In this document: positions 17,486 through 28,400 of the stretch, piece by piece
Numbering within the stretch: the first letter of the stretch is position 1
Layout: each line of letters begins with the position of its first letter
DNA from: an uncultured Tenacibaculum sp.
GTDB lineage: Bacteria; Bacteroidota; Bacteroidia; Flavobacteriales; Flavobacteriaceae
Assembly (NCBI GenBank): GCA_947501615.1
Contig: CANMWK010000008.1
Span: 124,001-188,000 of the forward strand
Length of the DNA: 64,000 bases
Direction of reading: 5' to 3'
Program-made: the position numbers and the translations under genes
Notes under the pieces: generated by a model
The model's database searches: none
Told to the model about the DNA's origin: nothing
The model's input: only the letters and a program-made list of their open reading frames with translations

Positions 17486-18040
17486 AATTTAAAATTTTTT
17501 ATTTGAATTTATTGGTTTTAGTAACCTATAATGAATAGGGAATAGCAAAAAAATGAAGCTAATACGAACAGCTTTCACTATTAATATGAGTTCTATTAAT
17601 AATGAGTTTTAGAAATTCAAAATTTCGCATGATATGTCAAGTGTTTTTTAGATTTGAAAGAATAAAAAAAACACTAAGATGTTATTACATAACTCTCAAT
17701 ACATCTTCCTAAATCAAAAAAACTGACAATTTATTTTGATTCATATGTAAAGTAAATACATTAAAATCAGATTATAATATGTTTTCAATATTTGGAGTTC
17801 TAATAGTGGCTAATCGTATATCATATTTTAGGGGATCTTTTATTACAATAATGTAATTTAATTAGGGGTTATTATTTAGTTTTACATAGGCATAGAATTA
17901 AGTTATAAGATAATTTAAAACAGAGCTAAACAAACACTGCATATTGATCTACAGTAAGTTAACTATATTTTATCTTTTTAAATAGGATAATTTTGTCATT
18001 TATCTATATTAAAAAAACATTTATAAAACTTATTTAGAAA
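17486..18040. other. Gene-free AT-rich spacer upstream of the DUF5060 gene
   Basis: About 555 bp between the DUF5060 gene start and a MITE-like element. No coding frame of interest and no tRNA was seen on either strand. It must hold the promoter of the DUF5060 gene, but I could not place one with confidence. Confidence 0.5.
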
Positions 18041-18196
18041 GAGAAGTTGTCTAAAAAGTATCTGAAAACGTCATTCTGAATTTACTTGTGCTGAACTTGT
18101 TTCAGTATTTCAGAACCCCATTCTTCTGATTATCAGTTGTAATGAGAAACTGAAACAAGTTCAGTTTGACGAAAAATAATCTTTCTAGACAGCCTC
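18041..18196. mobile_element. MITE-like element, copy 1
   Basis: About 156 bp. The left end has TTGTCTAAAAAG; the right end CTTTCTAGACAGCCTC is its imperfect inverted repeat. Internally, CTGAACTTGTTTCAG (18091-18105) is perfectly inverted as CTGAAACAAGTTCAG (18150-18164). The segment AAAAAGTATCTGAAAACGTC and the following ATTCTGAA recur in the second copy at 48362-48440. There is no ORF, so any movement would need a transposase supplied elsewhere. Confidence 0.6.
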
Positions 18197-18216
18197 CCTT
18201 TTTAAAAATCAACTAA

Positions 18217-21200
18217 TTACTCTTTAATGAGTTTGTTAACGGATGTATTATTTATTTGAACTAAATACATTCCTTTAGGTAAATGAGAGACTGAAATTTC
18301 TTCTTGAGTATTTTTAACTTTTAATCGTTTAACCTCTTGTCCTTGAAGATTAATTACTGAAATACGATCTCCAATTGAAGTTCCTGATATAAATAATACA
18401 TCTTTTACTGGATTTGGGAAAAACGATAAAGTTTTATCTTCTTGTAATGATGTAGTGCTTGTTAGTACTTCTTTGCTAATTACCGAAGTATCTTTTGTAA
18501 TTACCCATTTCTGGTTAGCATTATTCTTATTATAGTTCCAAATAATAACATTGGCATCAATCGCTCCTTGTGCTCTATCTAAGCCTAAACCTTCACAATG
18601 AATCGGGTTTAATCCATAAATTCCATTTCCATTTTGTACAACTCTCCATTTTTTGTGATCTCTTTCTTGATTGATCCAAGTTGCTACATTAGCCCCATTT
18701 TCACAAACTCCGTTTGGCACCTCTAAATATCTTTGAGTTCCTTTGTTTTGAATGGTATATACATTATCCCCCAAATGATTAAAAATCCACTTTTGGTCAT
18801 CAAAATTACCTGCGCTATGCATTCTGGCACTATGATTTTCTAATGCTCTTGATAACAATCGTTGATTATTCTGTGATGAATTAATAAAATATGTCCCATT
18901 AGAAATCAATTGGTTGAATATAGAGACATTACCTACCTGATCGTTCGATAACGCTTCTTCGTGATTCGTTCCTAAAGGACGGATATGAGTTTTATAAAGG
19001 TACGTACTACTGTCGTTTGTAGTTTCGGGTAAATTCACTGTAATTGTCAGTGATTTATTTTCTCCTCTTGATACAACTGATACATCACTTGCCGCTATCC
19101 AATTTCCATCTTTCCAAAAACTAACTATAATTTCTCTATCTGTTGCAGCACTATATGTTACTTCAAAATCATAAGTATTAGATGGTGCTAATACAGTTAA
19201 TCTATTATTGAATTGTATGGTATCTTCAATAAGTGATTCTACAACTACGTTACTGACTTGATCTTGAGATAATGCTTCTTTATGTGTTGTTCCTACTGGT
19301 CTGATATGCGTTTTTACTGAATATCCAGTCCCTGCTTCCGTAATTTCTGGAAGATTAACTGCTATACTAACCGTTTTATTTTCTCCTTTCGTTACTTTTT
19401 CTACATCACTAGCTGCAATCCAATTTCCATCTTTCCAAAAACTAACTATAATTTCTCTGTCTGTTGCAGCACTATATGTCACTTCAAATGTATAACTATC
19501 AGAAGGATTTAACGTTGTCACAATATTTGTAAATTGTATGGTATCTTCAATAGTGTTTCCATTACCTTCTCCTGTATCTTCTATTGCATTGATTCCTGCC
19601 GTCCAACGAGTTCCTCCAAGTTCATAAGCACCAATATCTGGTTTTTTTCCTTTAAACTTTTTATCAAATCCAGAAATTGTAAGTCCCGCATCTACCACAG
19701 CCCCATTCGCTAAAGGCATAAAATTCAATCCATTTGCATTTACAAAAGGCGATTTGGCATTAATTATATTATTCTTATACTCAAAACCTGGTGCAATATG
19801 CCAACCTGGATTATTTGAGTAGTTGTTATACACTCTATTATCACTTTGAGGAAATCCATTTACCCAAGAACCCATAGCTTCACCTGCATTCCATATCGTA
19901 TTATGAAAAAAGTCTAAATGCTCGTTATTCCAATTTACCTGATAACCAGTCCAAGATACATTCCAAACTACATTATGGTGTACCACATAACCTTTACTAT
20001 CATTATCCAAATAAATTCCTGCAGCTTTATTCCCTGCATACGATGGCGGTTTTGAATCATGAAACCAATTGTGATGTATTTCTGTTCCTTTACGTCCCTC
20101 ATTACCTACTGTATAGAACACTCCAGAATCGGCATTAATTAACTGCGCTCGAGAAACATCGTTGTAAGCTACTTCGCAATTATTACCACTCACATAAATA
20201 CCATCTCGACCAGAGTTAGTTACTTTATTTTTTAGCACTTTCACATTATTTGCTGTAGATCTAATTGGTGTCGCGTGAATACCTAAATAATCAATATTAG
20301 AAACTGTATTTTTTTCTATAATTGAGTTGTGAGCTTTTGCCCAATTTTGAACTGAAATTCCATTTGCAGAACTATGGTTAACAACACAATTTCTTACTAT
20401 AGTATTTGGACCCAATACTTCGATTGCTGATTCTCCTACACCTGCAGAAGTACTTCTTAAATTATCGAAGCCTTCACTTCCATGGATTACTTTATTGTTT
20501 TCGAAGACATTAAATCCTCCCCTAATTTTAACACTTCCTCCAAAAAATTCAATTCCTTCAACTTTTATGTAATCACCTTGTAACTCTGCAATAAATTTAC
20601 GAGTCGCATATTGAACCGAATTATTTGATGGTTTTTTCCCATCAGCGGGTTGAAAATAAAGTGTTTTACTTAATGCATCATAATACCACTCTCTTGCATA
20701 ATCTAACGCTTCAAGCTTATTGAATAAATATAATTGTCCTCGATGACCATTTCTTAAAATAGTTGGATTATGAGGATCAAAAGGCCACTTATTAATATTT
20801 ACTCCTGCATGTTCTATTCTGTTTCCATTACTTTTAGTGATTCTTCTTGTCCAACTTGTACCTGAATGACCACCTATGTAGTACACTAAACCTCCAGACC
20901 AATCAAAATTTGGAACATCTGGCACATTAAAGAAGTTACTTCCTCCGTTTGTAATGAACTTACAATCTACAGTAAATCTATTATTATCTGTATTATTTGG
21001 CCATCTTGCAAGATCCATGTGCTTTTGATTATGATATACATTACGAAACCTTTCATCAATAGTCATATCAACAGAAGTTTTATAAATGTTTCCTGAATGT
21101 AATTGCCATCCATTGATAAACCTAGTTGCTTTAATTTTCACACTTTCTCCAGCCGCAGCTTTAAAAGTTAAACAACTACCTTTAGCTCCATCTTTATTAA

Positions 21201-21408
21201 CTAGTAAAGGTTCTGTATATACTCCTTCTCTAATAATACATACATCACCAGCCTTCATAATCGAGACGACTTTCTTAAAGGTTTTAAAGGGGTTTTCGTA
21301 AGATCCATCGTTGGTATCTTTACCATTAATAGCTACATAATAATCTTTTGCACTTACATATTGGCTAGCTATCAGCCATATAAATAAGAATAGCGTTTTA
21401 AGTTTCAT
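18217..21408 (-). CDS. Secreted right-handed beta-helix protein with ricin-type lectin domain
   Basis: 1063 residues: signal peptide (1-20); an N-terminal DUF1565-like start (YYVAINGKDTNDGS) leading into a right-handed parallel beta-helix (about 22-600) with many NxI/NxV turns; two tandem copies of an unnamed about 107-residue domain (618-724 and 725-831); a RICIN beta-trefoil (about 832-965, QKW repeats); and a T9SS sorting domain (FFPNPVKDVLFISG on). The helix resembles polysaccharide lyases and beta-helix glycoside hydrolases, but I cannot name a family or catalytic residues. Its start is 48 bp downstream of the GH16 stop, so the two genes look cotranscribed. Acting together with GH16 on one polysaccharide is likely but inferred. 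Confidence 0.85.
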   Translation of the reverse strand: MKLKTLFLFIWLIASQYVSAKDYYVAINGKDTNDGSYENPFKTFKKVVSIMKAGDVCIIREGVYTEPLLVNKDGAKGSCLTFKAAAGESVKIKATRFINGWQLHSGNIYKTSVDMTIDERFRNVYHNQKHMDLARWPNNTDNNRFTVDCKFITNGGSNFFNVPDVPNFDWSGGLVYYIGGHSGTSWTRRITKSNGNRIEHAGVNINKWPFDPHNPTILRNGHRGQLYLFNKLEALDYAREWYYDALSKTLYFQPADGKKPSNNSVQYATRKFIAELQGDYIKVEGIEFFGGSVKIRGGFNVFENNKVIHGSEGFDNLRSTSAGVGESAIEVLGPNTIVRNCVVNHSSANGISVQNWAKAHNSIIEKNTVSNIDYLGIHATPIRSTANNVKVLKNKVTNSGRDGIYVSGNNCEVAYNDVSRAQLINADSGVFYTVGNEGRKGTEIHHNWFHDSKPPSYAGNKAAGIYLDNDSKGYVVHHNVVWNVSWTGYQVNWNNEHLDFFHNTIWNAGEAMGSWVNGFPQSDNRVYNNYSNNPGWHIAPGFEYKNNIINAKSPFVNANGLNFMPLANGAVVDAGLTISGFDKKFKGKKPDIGAYELGGTRWTAGINAIEDTGEGNGNTIEDTIQFTNIVTTLNPSDSYTFEVTYSAATDREIIVSFWKDGNWIAASDVEKVTKGENKTVSIAVNLPEITEAGTGYSVKTHIRPVGTTHKEALSQDQVSNVVVESLIEDTIQFNNRLTVLAPSNTYDFEVTYSAATDREIIVSFWKDGNWIAASDVSVVSRGENKSLTITVNLPETTNDSSTYLYKTHIRPLGTNHEEALSNDQVGNVSIFNQLISNGTYFINSSQNNQRLLSRALENHSARMHSAGNFDDQKWIFNHLGDNVYTIQNKGTQRYLEVPNGVCENGANVATWINQERDHKKWRVVQNGNGIYGLNPIHCEGLGLDRAQGAIDANVIIWNYNKNNANQKWVITKDTSVISKEVLTSTTSLQEDKTLSFFPNPVKDVLFISGTSIGDRISVINLQGQEVKRLKVKNTQEEISVSHLPKGMYLVQINNTSVNKLIKE
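18920..19557 (-). repeat. Tandem in-frame domain duplication (unit 321 bp)
   Basis: The segment starting AATTTCCATCTTTCCAAAAA at 19101 recurs at 19422, a spacing of 321 bp (107 codons), with near-identical flanks. The two units encode adjacent copies of the unnamed domain of the beta-helix protein. High nucleotide identity suggests recent duplication or gene conversion. Confidence 0.75.
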
Positions 21409-21456
21409 AAAATAAGGGATTAGTTTTTTATCGGTTGCTTATACTTATGTTCGCAA

Positions 21457-23319
21457 TTATTTTTTAATAAATTTATATTGCGATTTATTATTATTTATTT
21501 GAATTAAATACATGCCTTTAGCTAGTGCTTGAATAGAAATCTCTTCATTTGTACTTTGACTTTTAAATGTTTTCAATTCTTGACCTTGAAGGTTGTATAT
21601 AGAAATTTTATCACCAATATGTAAGCCTGACATGAACAAAATATCTTTTGATGGATTTGGATAAAATGAAAACTCATTGGTATCTGAATCGTTTAATACT
21701 AGTGGTATCAACGAACTTCTATTATTCGTGTTATTTTCTTTGATTATTCTCCATTTTTGGTTGTTATTTTTGTTACTATAACTCCAAATTTGAACGTTCG
21801 CATTTACAGCTCCCGCACTTCTATCTAAAGCAAAGTTTTTACAGTGTAATGGTTGTAACCCATAAATTCCATTTCCATTTTTTACTACTATCCACCTTTG
21901 GTGGTTATCTTTTGCCATTGTCCACGTAGTTACATCTGCTCCTACATTACATTTTGCTTCACTAACTTCTAAATATCTTTTAGTTCCTTTATTTTGAATT
22001 GTATATACATTATCACCTAAATGATTAAAAATCCATTTTTGATTATTATAATTCCCTGGATCATGCATTCTCGCACTATTTGATTCAATAGGCCTTGCTA
22101 ATAAACGTTGATTGTTTGCCCCAGAAGTAATAAAATAAGTTCCATTAGCGATGAGTTGTTGTACTTTCTTTGATATACTAACATTATTTACTTCATCATT
22201 ATCTATAGCATTTCTCCAAGTAGTATTTAATGGACGGATATGTGATTTAAAACTATAATTATCTCCTGTTGCAGCGATTTCTGGTAATGTTACGGTCACA
22301 GACGCTACACCTTTCCCTTTATTTACTTTAGTTATCCCAGACGCTATCCATTTGTCATCTTTATAAAAACCAACTACAACTTCTCTAGCTTGCGATGCCG
22401 TATATTCAACATCTAGTGTATATGCTATTTCTTCTTGTAAATTAGTAGGTGTGTTTTTAAACGAAATTTCATCTATAATTTCTTCTCCATCTTTTAACTC
22501 ATATACTCTTACCCAATCAACTAACATCGTGTTTTTAGTATTATCGTTAAGGTTATCTACTTTAGGCAAACCTATACTAGGAATACCTGCTTGAGCAAAA
22601 GGAAAAACTTCAGTATCGAAAATCATTTTTAAATTTTCATTCAAAGGAACTCGAGGTACTATTTTCATCACCTCCTTACCATCGTAATAAAACAGTAACT
22701 CATTAGCACTTTTCCACCAAAAACCATAGGTATGAAAATCATCTCGCCCTCTTGTTGGCATGGTATAACTTGTCTTTTTATTTTTTAATCCTTTATGCTT
22801 TCCGTAATAATGAGTGTTCGCCTGATATTTAAAAGGTAGATCTTTTTGTCTTTTGTCTATTGAAGGATTTCCAATATGTTCGATTACATCTATCTCAGAA
22901 AAATCTCCAACTCTAAACCAAAAAGAAGAAGTCATCGATAACGACGAAGCTTTGAAACTAGCTTCATAATAATACCCTGGCTTAGCATCCCAACCTTTAG
23001 AAACACAAGCTGCAGAATTTACCCATACATCTTTTAATGGATTATTAACTGTAGATGGATCTTTCTTGAGTGTAGATCTTAACTTCAAGTAACCGTCTTC
23101 TACAAAAGCATTTCCTTTTTTGAATGCACTAGGTGGTCTTCCCGACCAATGTGGATAGTAATCATCCCACTTTGTTTTGTCTAATGAGTTTCCATTAAAT
23201 TCATCAGAAAGAATGTCTACTTTTTCCCATCTTTTACCAGATGGTGCTGTAGGAGTTTGTGCAAAAAGTAATAGAGGTAAAAAAACACATATAATTAAAA
23301 AGACACTGTTTTTTCGCAT
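21457..23319 (-). CDS. Secreted GH16 endo-galactanase-like enzyme (agarase/porphyranase type)
   Basis: 620 residues: signal peptide (1-20); GH16 catalytic domain (about 28-275) with the active-site strand [10 protein letters not shown], where the two Glu are nucleophile and acid/base with the Asp between, plus [14 protein letters not shown] and FHTYGFWW; one copy of the unnamed about 107-residue domain also found in the next gene (about 285-390); a RICIN-type trefoil (about 395-530); and a T9SS tail. The start SDEFNG, the SGRPPSAF motif and the marine context point to agar or porphyran rather than laminarin, but this is inference. It precedes the beta-helix gene by 48 bp. The upstream region is shared with a divergent regulator gene. 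Confidence 0.9.
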   Translation of the reverse strand: MRKNSVFLIICVFLPLLLFAQTPTAPSGKRWEKVDILSDEFNGNSLDKTKWDDYYPHWSGRPPSAFKKGNAFVEDGYLKLRSTLKKDPSTVNNPLKDVWVNSAACVSKGWDAKPGYYYEASFKASSLSMTSSFWFRVGDFSEIDVIEHIGNPSIDKRQKDLPFKYQANTHYYGKHKGLKNKKTSYTMPTRGRDDFHTYGFWWKSANELLFYYDGKEVMKIVPRVPLNENLKMIFDTEVFPFAQAGIPSIGLPKVDNLNDNTKNTMLVDWVRVYELKDGEEIIDEISFKNTPTNLQEEIAYTLDVEYTASQAREVVVGFYKDDKWIASGITKVNKGKGVASVTVTLPEIAATGDNYSFKSHIRPLNTTWRNAIDNDEVNNVSISKKVQQLIANGTYFITSGANNQRLLARPIESNSARMHDPGNYNNQKWIFNHLGDNVYTIQNKGTKRYLEVSEAKCNVGADVTTWTMAKDNHQRWIVVKNGNGIYGLQPLHCKNFALDRSAGAVNANVQIWSYSNKNNNQKWRIIKENNTNNRSSLIPLVLNDSDTNEFSFYPNPSKDILFMSGLHIGDKISIYNLQGQELKTFKSQSTNEEISIQALAKGMYLIQINNNKSQYKFIKK

Positions 23320-23740
23320 TATAATTTAATTTAAGGTTAATTATTTTAGGGGTAATAGAATTGCTATTATTTGATGCTTCAAAATTATCATCAATATCAT
23401 TGATGTCATAAAAAACGAAGATTACATAAAGTAAAAGGTGAACCTACCTAAAGTATATTCTGAAGTAATAAAAAGTGACAAAAAACAACTGCTAAAATTA
23501 AAGGCTCAACGAAAATTATACATTTTAGCATTTTTTTATAAAATGTGGTATTATTTTATTAAAATCCAATAAAAAAAGCAAACAAAAAGTATATTTCAAA
23601 ATAAACAAAAAGTATACAAAAAACCACAAACACCTGAAAAACAAAACAATACACTCTTAAAAACTAAAAAAAACAACATTTCTATACTATTTTTTAGAAT
23701 AATTTGTTATGTTATTCAAAACCCTATAAATCAAAACAAT
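23320..23740. promoter_or_regulatory. Divergent regulatory region with 14-bp direct repeats
   Basis: 421 bp without a gene between the GH16 gene and the TPR-HTH regulator, transcribed in opposite directions. AAACAAAAAGTATA occurs at 23580-23593 and again at 23603-23616, 23 bp apart, about two helical turns. This spacing suits a dimeric activator. I infer a control site for one or both genes. The rest is AT-rich with nothing recognised. Confidence 0.45.
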
Positions 23741-25411
23741 ATGCATCCCCAAAACAACTATTTTGATTGTAGAATAATCCTTATTTTTTATATGATTATA
23801 CTATTCTCAAATGCTCAAGAAAACGTTTTAAAAATTAACAATAGTAATCCTTCAATAATTCCCGATAGTGCATTTATAGATTCCATTAAACAGAAAGCAA
23901 TAGCACTTAGAAAAACTCATATTGATTCCTCCATAGCTCTTATTAAAGAAACTATAAAAATGAGTACTTTAATAAATGATCATAAAAGAGTCGCTAAAGG
24001 ATTCAATACTCTAGGCATAAATTATACTATTAAATCTGACTATGTAAATGCACTAAATTCTTATCAGAAGGCGATTAATTTTCTCAAAAAAAATAATGAT
24101 CCTGTTGCCGAGCTTAATATTTACAATAATATTGCTGCTATATATTCATACTTTGACAAACACGTTATTGCTAGAAAATTTTATTTAAAATCTATAAACA
24201 TTTTAAATAAATACCCAAATTCTGTAAATTCTAGATACTATAAATTATGTCTTAGATATATAAACATAGGACTTACATATAAAAATAAAGATCATAAAAA
24301 AGCTTTTGAATACTTAAAGGAAGCGCTTATTTTTTTAAAAAAATCTAGTATAAATCAAAGGGAAAAAATATTTACAGAAAGTCTAATTTCTATGCACGAA
24401 GGCTCTATTTATCTTAAAGAAAATAAGTTAACGACAGCAAAAAAACTACTTTTAGATAATTTGGTTTTTATTGAAGAATTTGATGATGCATACATTACTT
24501 GTGAAGCATATTATTTCGTAGGCTTGCTCTATCAAACTCTTAATAATTATGCAAAATCTAAGCTTTATTTTACAAAAGCCATAGAATTATCTGATCTAAT
24601 AAAAGATATAAGATTGAAATCTAAAATCTTATTAAATTTAGCTGAATTAGCTCAAAACAATAATGAAAGCCACATGGCTTTTGCATACTTAAAAAGAGGC
24701 ATGAAAATAAGAGATAGTATTTTTGGTACAAAAAATTCATGGGAAATTTCTCAATTGAACAATAACTTTAAAACAAAACTAGACCAAAAACAACTACTTA
24801 TCAACGAGAAAGAATTAAAGATTAATTCAATATTTAATGGTATATATTATGTTTCATCTCTATTAGCTTTAATTATTGTGTTTGTATGCCTATACAGACA
24901 AAAGTACAGGCATCGGTTAGAAAAAAAACTCATAAAAATTAGAGAAGAAGAAATAAAATTAAAATTATCTAAAACTAGAGATATCTTAAAAATAAAAAAT
25001 AAAGAACTTACAACGCTAACACTACAGGCTTTAGAACGTGAAGAATCTGCAAAAAAAATTAATTCAAAAATAATTCAAATTAAAAACGAAATACCTAAAC
25101 AATATCACTCAAAACTAGAAAAATTAAACTTTACAATTCAAAATAATTCAAAATGTAAATGGGAAGAATTTAAAGCTACTTTTGAACAAGTAAATCAAAA
25201 TTTTTATTCTAACTTAAAAGGAAACTATCCTGATCTAAGCCCTTCTGAATTAAAACTTTGCTCTTTATTGAAATTAAACTTAAGCACAAAAGATATTTCT
25301 AACTTAATGGGAATTTCTTATGATAGTGTAAAAATGGGTAGATATAGGGTTCGAAAAAAACTTAAATTATCAAGAGAAACTAACCTCGTTGGTTTTATTT
25401 CCCAATTTTAA
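23741..25411 (+). CDS. Membrane TPR regulator with C-terminal helix-turn-helix
   Basis: 556 residues: a hydrophobic N-terminus (IILIFYMIILFSNAQ) acting as signal or anchor; TPR-like helices (about 45-330); a transmembrane segment near 368-390 (YYVSSLLALIIVFVCLY); a basic coiled coil; and a C-terminal LuxR/sigma-like HTH (about 490-556, SPSELKLCSLLKL, then LSTKDISNLMGIS and YDSVKMGRYRVRKKL). This design places the TPR sensor in the periplasm and the DNA-binding end in the cytoplasm, with no kinase or receiver domain. Its position between the GH16 operon and the beta-helix/esterase gene makes it the likely local regulator. Confidence 0.82.
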   Translation: MHPQNNYFDCRIILIFYMIILFSNAQENVLKINNSNPSIIPDSAFIDSIKQKAIALRKTHIDSSIALIKETIKMSTLINDHKRVAKGFNTLGINYTIKSDYVNALNSYQKAINFLKKNNDPVAELNIYNNIAAIYSYFDKHVIARKFYLKSINILNKYPNSVNSRYYKLCLRYINIGLTYKNKDHKKAFEYLKEALIFLKKSSINQREKIFTESLISMHEGSIYLKENKLTTAKKLLLDNLVFIEEFDDAYITCEAYYFVGLLYQTLNNYAKSKLYFTKAIELSDLIKDIRLKSKILLNLAELAQNNNESHMAFAYLKRGMKIRDSIFGTKNSWEISQLNNNFKTKLDQKQLLINEKELKINSIFNGIYYVSSLLALIIVFVCLYRQKYRHRLEKKLIKIREEEIKLKLSKTRDILKIKNKELTTLTLQALEREESAKKINSKIIQIKNEIPKQYHSKLEKLNFTIQNNSKCKWEEFKATFEQVNQNFYSNLKGNYPDLSPSELKLCSLLKLNLSTKDISNLMGISYDSVKMGRYRVRKKLKLSRETNLVGFISQF

Positions 25412-25492
25412 ATAATTCATTAAATAAAAAACTATCTTATTTCAGTTAAAACCCCATTCTATTTACGTATTAAATACGTTTAAAATCTATAC

Positions 25493-28400
25493 TTATTTTT
25501 TAATATATTTTTCTAAAGCTATTGCTTCTTTAGTATCATTTTTAAACCTCAAATAATACATTCCACTTGATAAACCTTGAATACTACCATAACCATCTTC
25601 CAATTTAATCGTACGAATTAAAGCTCCGCTTAAGTTGATAACATCAACAGTATGTAGTTTTAAAAGATGAGTATTGTTTACTGCAAATCTTCCGTTACCA
25701 ATGTTGTATTTTAAAATAGCAACATCACTTTCTTTTACGGTTTCTTCTGTTACACTTAATGTACTTTGTGCTCCAGAAAATTTAACTTCTGCTAATCCCA
25801 TAGATTGAAAAGCACTATTAAAAGGATTTAAAATAGTAAACTTCACTAGCCTTACCCCTTCTTTTTTAACATCGAAATTTTGAGCAAAATTACCTCCAGG
25901 ATAGATAGCTATTTTGGTTGCATAGGTTAAGTCATCAATATCATCTGTTGTAGCTGTATAAATTTCTATATCTCTTAATCCAGTTTTAACCGATTGTGTA
26001 GCGCTATTCCAATTCCATAAATGAACTTGATCAATGTCTTTAGCTTCGCCTAAATCAAAAATAATTTCACCAGAAGTATACCCTCTCTCTGTAAACCACA
26101 TATTACTTTCATCTTCATCGTGCGCAGTTCCTGGTGTTATAACACCTCCTGAAAAACCAGAATCATTAATCAAATTCTCTGCTACAGATGGATCTCTTTC
26201 TGTTGGGAAACTTACTATTGAAGCAGGTGAAAACAAACCTTCTTTATCTCCTGCAAAATCGTGGAATGTTAACTTCGGATTCTTAATTTCTATCGGATAT
26301 GCATTTGGTAAAATGCCTTGATCGTTAAAAAAGTCGTGAATTCTATTCATAATACTCGCAAACCACTCAGATTTATCTGCAAAACCATGAACCTGTTCAC
26401 TACCTAACCATAAACTAGCTGGTACACCTTTGTAATGTAAATATTGCACCATTTGGTGTGCTTCTGAAACTCTTCCATCATTGGTTCCTGAAAAGCATAT
26501 TACTGGAGGAAAATCTGCCCCATATACTTTGTGAGTAATAGGATCCGTTAACTTAGCAATCTCTTCACCCCAATCTGCTTTTATCTCGTTATAATCATCT
26601 GTTGGTATTTTTATAGCCGGATCTATTAAAAAGAAAGCATTTGGTTTAGGAGATACACTTAAATCATCGTTAGTATCATCTAACCCTTCAGATAAAAAAG
26701 TAGACATTGCAATATGCGAACCTGCCGAGGCACCTGCCGCTGAAATTTCATTCGGATTAATTCCTAACATATCACTATTAGATCGCACCCAACGCATAGC
26801 ACTTCTAGCATCTAAAACACAACTCTCTACACTTCCGTAGGTATAAGAAACAGATATTGCAACCATTCCTTGAGACGCTAAATAATTACACCACGGAAAC
26901 ATTTGAAAATACGATCCAGACACCCAACTACCTCCATGAAACATAACAATTGCTTTTCTGTTATCAGCATTTGTCCACGATTCAGGATAATACACTCGTA
27001 AACTAACATCTTTTCCATCAGTTTGCTTATACACAAACTCTTGAAAAGTAGCGTCATTTATCTTAGGAGTTATAATCATTTTAACTGTTGCCGTAAAACC
27101 ACCATCTTCAGTAGTTGCATTAAGTATTACCTCACCTACCCCAAGAGCTTTTACCAATCCGCTAGCATCAATAGTAGCGATACTTTCATCACTAGAGGTC
27201 CATGTATAATTTGTATTAGTAGCATTGTACGGTCTGATAATTGGCGGCAATAACAATAATTCACTTCCTTGATCTATAGTTAAAAACTTTTGTTCTTCAG
27301 CAACAAAAACACCCGTAACCGCTACAGTATTATCTGCTTCTGTTAACACAGTAATATTACTTTCAGCTTCAAACCCTCCATCTTCAGTAATCGCTTTAAT
27401 CGTAACATTTCCCGTGGTTAAAAAAGTTAATTTCCCCGTTGCATCTACTGTTGCTACTGCTTCATCACTAGAAGTCCAAGTAACATTTGTATTGGTTGCA
27501 TTTGTTGGTTGAATAATTGGAAATAATTGTAACTCTTTATTTTTTTCTATAGCTATATTCTCTTGATCTTCATTAAAAGTTACCGAAGTAACAGCTACAG
27601 TTGCACCCGTGTTAATTTCAAACCCTTCTTTAATCCATCTATTAATTTCAATAGCTGTATATTCATTTTTCCAGTTATGCATATTTAACTTACGAAGATT
27701 CTTATAGAATGTTTCTAAAGAATCCAATCCTAATACTTCAGTAATGTATCGTTCAAAAGACCTATCAGGATCTACGTAATTTGGTAATGTTGTATTCGTT
27801 ATCTCTTCTGATGTTTTATCTTTCCAATTACCAACACTTTGTAAATCTCTTTGAATATATAACGATGGATTTGTTCCTTGTCCAGAATAAGTGTTTCCTG
27901 AAAAAACTAAATCTTCGGTTGCAAAGGTTCTATTTACAAAAACATGTTTTGAACGATCGTGAGTATTATGGACAATGTTATTACTTAAGATACTGTTTGT
28001 AAATTCACTTCTATCTAAATAAATATAATTGGTCGATTTTAAATTGTAAAGTATGTTGTTTTCAATTTGCACATCTTTATTTTCTCCTCTTAAATACATT
28101 CCAATTCCGAAATGAGAAGCTTCATTTACATTTTGGTGTACAATAAAGTTATCTTTAAAAATTCCATTTTCCCAATCATCAATCTCAATAGCCCAACCTA
28201 AAGTTCTATTTGTTTGTTTAGATTCTCCTAACGAATTAAATACGTTGTAATTTACTAATAAGTTTTTAAAACGATAAGCACCTGTACGCACATTACCTCC
28301 TAACGAAATTCCTATTTCACAATCGTAATAAAAGTTGTTTGTAATGGTAATATCTGTACTACTACCTTCTCCTTTATTCGCTGTAAATTTTGCTCCAATA

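Noticed and set aside
25465..25479. Palindrome ACGTATTAAATACGT between the regulator and the beta-helix/esterase gene
   Set aside because: Short, AT-rich, in a convergent gap where neither gene has a promoter; likely chance or a weak terminator.
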